Shown: one piece after another, positions 18,173 to 20,318 of the stretch
Layout: the number at the start of each line of letters is the position of its first letter
Position numbering within the stretch: position 1 is the first letter of the stretch
Origin: Terana coerulea
Taxonomy: Eukaryota; Basidiomycota; Agaricomycetes; Polyporales; Phanerochaetaceae
DNA length: 20,318 bases
Assembly: GCA_024811115.1 (NCBI GenBank)
Contig: JAKOGH010000090.1
Coordinates: 1 to 20,318 of the forward strand
Direction of reading: 5' to 3'
The notes under the pieces: model-generated
The model's input: only the letters and a program-made list of their open reading frames with translations
Told to the model about the DNA's origin: nothing
Database searches by the model: none
Position numbers and translations under genes: made by a program

Positions 18173-18748
18173 ATGGTTTTTACTTCCAGTACTACTCTCA
18201 TCTCGCTGGCTGGACCAGTCTGCCAATCGACGCGTCCGACCAACTCAGCTATCTACGACGCCGCTTCATGCCCAAGGCGTGCCAATGTTACCCCTATCCT
18301 CACACCTACTTATAACAAGCGCGAAGCAGCGCACCGTGAAGCCTCGGAAGTATCAGCAACTTTCGGCGTTATTACACCTCCAACCACATATGTGAAACGC
18401 CCCGTCATGGGCCCAGCACCTGTCGAGTGGCACGCAAAGGTCGAATTGCCGTCGCCGCCACCACGTCTTAGCCCTCTTCGCCAGCGAGCAGACTCTGAGT
18501 CCTCCACCCAAAGCGACGAGTCGCCGCTGCGTACGCCGTCGCCCACCTACAAGACGTTCGATTTCCACAGCCCGATCATGCAGCCGGGAGCTAAGCTGGG
18601 CGAGGCTGACGAAGAAGCCTATTATCACCTCCCCTCGGACCTGTTCTCGCCGGAGCTGGAGATGAGCGAGTCCCAGTTCAAGAAATCTGTTATGGCATGG
18701 GTGGAAAGGAGGAGGGAAAGTCGGGCATCACCTACGGTTAGGAAATAA
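18173..18748 (+). CDS. Unknown Ser/Pro-rich protein, 191 aa, intronless
   Basis: ATG at 18173 sits in a good fungal start context (CAGCAATGG) and the frame stays open for 191 codons to TAA at 18746-18748. The N-terminus (MVFTSSTTLISLAGPV) is mildly hydrophobic but too short for a confident membrane or signal segment. The middle is disordered-looking with Pro-directed Ser/Thr sites (LPSPPPRLSPLRQ, SPLRTPSPTYK), the kind of sites used by cyclin-dependent or MAP kinases. The C-terminus has an acidic patch, YYHLPSDLFSPELEM, then a basic helix, KKSVMAWVERRRESR. No family recognised; it may be a small regulatory or lineage-restricted protein. Confidence 0.7.
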   Translation: MVFTSSTTLISLAGPVCQSTRPTNSAIYDAASCPRRANVTPILTPTYNKREAAHREASEVSATFGVITPPTTYVKRPVMGPAPVEWHAKVELPSPPPRLSPLRQRADSESSTQSDESPLRTPSPTYKTFDFHSPIMQPGAKLGEADEEAYYHLPSDLFSPELEMSESQFKKSVMAWVERRRESRASPTVRK

Positions 18749-18949
18749 TTCCCATGTCTAGCTAATATTGGATTGCAAGTCGATCCCCCGGACCTTCGTT
18801 GGACAGGATGGCAGAGTTGACCTCGGAATATATTACACTACTCTGTGCACAAATGATTGTATGTTACGCGTGCTACGATCCATAATATCAGCTACGGCCG
18901 AAGTGTATTACGAATGGGTGCTTGTCCATGACCAGAAAATGCTTACTGA

Positions 18950-20318
18950 TTATCGTGCGCAATCGCAAGTGAGGTCTTCAGCACCAATACACGCCAGGAA
19001 CTTCTTGTACGTGACGGCCTTCTCCCTGTCGTCGATGTACTTCTGCATCAAGTCGCTCGTATCGTCCGCCAGGTCCTCGTCTCCATCTACCAGTGCCTTC
19101 TCATACACGGCCCACATCGAGCTGAGCTGCGTATACATCGTGTCCACAGTCGGCGTGAAGAGCTCGTGCAGCGACACCACCCAGCTATCCACGACTTCGC
19201 GGTATTCCGGCGCAGCGTACTGAAAGAGGTTGTCGTGGTAGCGGTTCATCATGCGCCTCTTGTCTGCCTTGCCCCCCTTCGCCTCCGCCATCCAGCCCAC
19301 GGGTATCGATACCTCGTGCGTGAGCGGGTCGAAGCCAGCGCAGAACGCGGCGATGACGTAGTAGAAGGACTCGAGGTCGTGGCGGTATGTGTGCTCGCCC
19401 GCCCACCAAGCCGCAGAGAAGTCCGCCGACGTGAAAGGCCTCGTGCCGACCGACTGCCTGCGTTCGCTGTCGAAGCCTCGGTATGTCGGCACTGAAGCTA
19501 GGTCCCAATCCGCCAAGACGCCGAAGATTTGCTTATCTCGGTACTGGATCAGGATATTGTCGATGCTGACGTCGCGGTGAAGGAGGCCCGTGGTCTCCAT
19601 GACCCAATGATGCGCTGCGCGACTACAGTTAACGAACACGACTTAGGTAAAGGAAACGGCGAACGCACCTTCAACAACATCCTGCATAGCAGCTTGAAAC
19701 TCGTGCACTCCCTCGACCGCTGTCAATGGCAGGTACTGTCGCATAACCTGTACTAGACACCCGCTCTTCTACGGGGTGGGGTAGCTCCATACGTGCCCGC
19801 GGCAGCCCGAGCTCCTCCATGTTTAACTCCACGGAACACTTGAGCTCTGTGACGCACTTTAGGTAGTTCGGCTTCTGCTTCTTCAGCGCGCTCCGTATGG
19901 CATGTACGATGCTGTCCTCGGCAGGCTGGCTGACGCTTCGCCACATGACTTTCACGGCGAGTCGCTGCCGAGGAGCTTCTTCGTCGGGCCCGTCGCCTCG
20001 GCAAAGAACACCGCTGTTCCCCGTCCCACAATGTCGTGCAGCGTCAACGCGTGCCGCTCTCCCGCAGTCTTCAACGCGATGCCTTCGAGATGGACACCCT
20101 CGCCATCGACCACATTGTCTGCGTACATCGTCGCACGTCGGAAATCCACGTCGTTGTAGGATGTGAACGTGATGAGCGGGCAAACACCCATGAACGTCGG
20201 TCGGCCCTTCGCTATTGCAACGCCCGCGGCCCAGATGTGATGGGGTTCCAGGAGTATGTCGAACGATTCTGAGATGACGGCGCCCATACGGTCGACATAC
20301 CAAAATGTTGCGTCTGTA
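18950..20318 (-). pseudogene. FunK1-type fungal protein kinase, 5' end cut by the window, two frameshifts
   Basis: The minus strand enters at the right edge reading TFWYVDRMGAVISESFDI, typical of the start of the FunK1 (Pkinase_fungal) domain. It continues GRGTAVFFAEATGPTKKLL to about 19970. A one-base shift leads into LAVKVMWRSVSQPAEDSIV with the ATP-binding Lys, and a second shift near 19765 returns to the first frame (LVQVMRQYLPLTAVEG, FQAAMQDVVE). A 54-nt intron (19668-19615) joins to HHWVMETTGLLHRDVSIDN, with the catalytic HRD loop, then VLADWDLA, where DWD stands in for DFG, as is common in FunK1. VGTRPFTSADF and YRHDLESFYYVI follow; the stop is at 18950. FunK1 genes are expanded in Agaricomycetes and their substrates are largely unknown. 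The shifts could be mutations or assembly errors. Confidence 0.85.

Overview
The window looks like repeat-rich accessory DNA from a basidiomycete fungus, most likely an Agaricomycete. The evidence is short GT-AG introns of about 50-70 nt, a FunK1-family fungal kinase, a KDZ-associated CxC5/CxC6 gene, Ure2p-like glutathione transferases (GSTs) and a chromodomain-bearing Ty3/Gypsy element. No bacterial-style operons, rRNA, tRNA or CRISPR arrays were seen. Calls come from reading frames and recognised family motifs, not from database searches.

Layout, left to right. (1) 1-6560: a degenerate Ty3/Gypsy chromovirus on the minus strand. It has one LTR (6192-6560), a self-priming PBS of the Tf1/sushi type, gag with a CCHC knuckle, protease, RT (YMDD), RNase H, integrase, a chromodomain and an extra ORF after pol. 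Its other LTR lies outside the window. (2) 6614-7486: a GST pseudogene whose 3' end sits 54 bp from the LTR. (3) 8881-14746: a 5,866-bp DNA transposon with 27-bp imperfect terminal inverted repeats (22/27) and a 9-bp flanking target duplication. It carries two decayed gene blocks on the minus strand: a SAP-domain protein, and a CxC5/CxC6 protein with transposase-like motifs. (4) 15229-16130: an intact five-exon GST, paralogous to the pseudogene. The two GSTs are the core of a direct duplication of about 1.4 kb (about 6566-7945 and 15185-16583). (5) 16922-17363 (minus) and 18173-18748 (plus): two small divergent genes of unknown function with good promoter architecture. (6) 18950-20318: a FunK1-type kinase on the minus strand, cut by the window edge and carrying two apparent frameshifts.

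How it fits together: a GST locus duplicated, one copy decayed through G-to-A changes (two Trp-to-stop, one splice acceptor) plus indels, a DNA transposon entered the spacer between the copies, and a retrotransposon landed at the 3' edge of the dead copy. The main point of interest is the bounded transposon, because its ends place the SAP-domain gene and the CxC5/CxC6 gene in one mobile unit. The second is the retroelement, whose mRNA 5' end can be predicted from the self-primer match.
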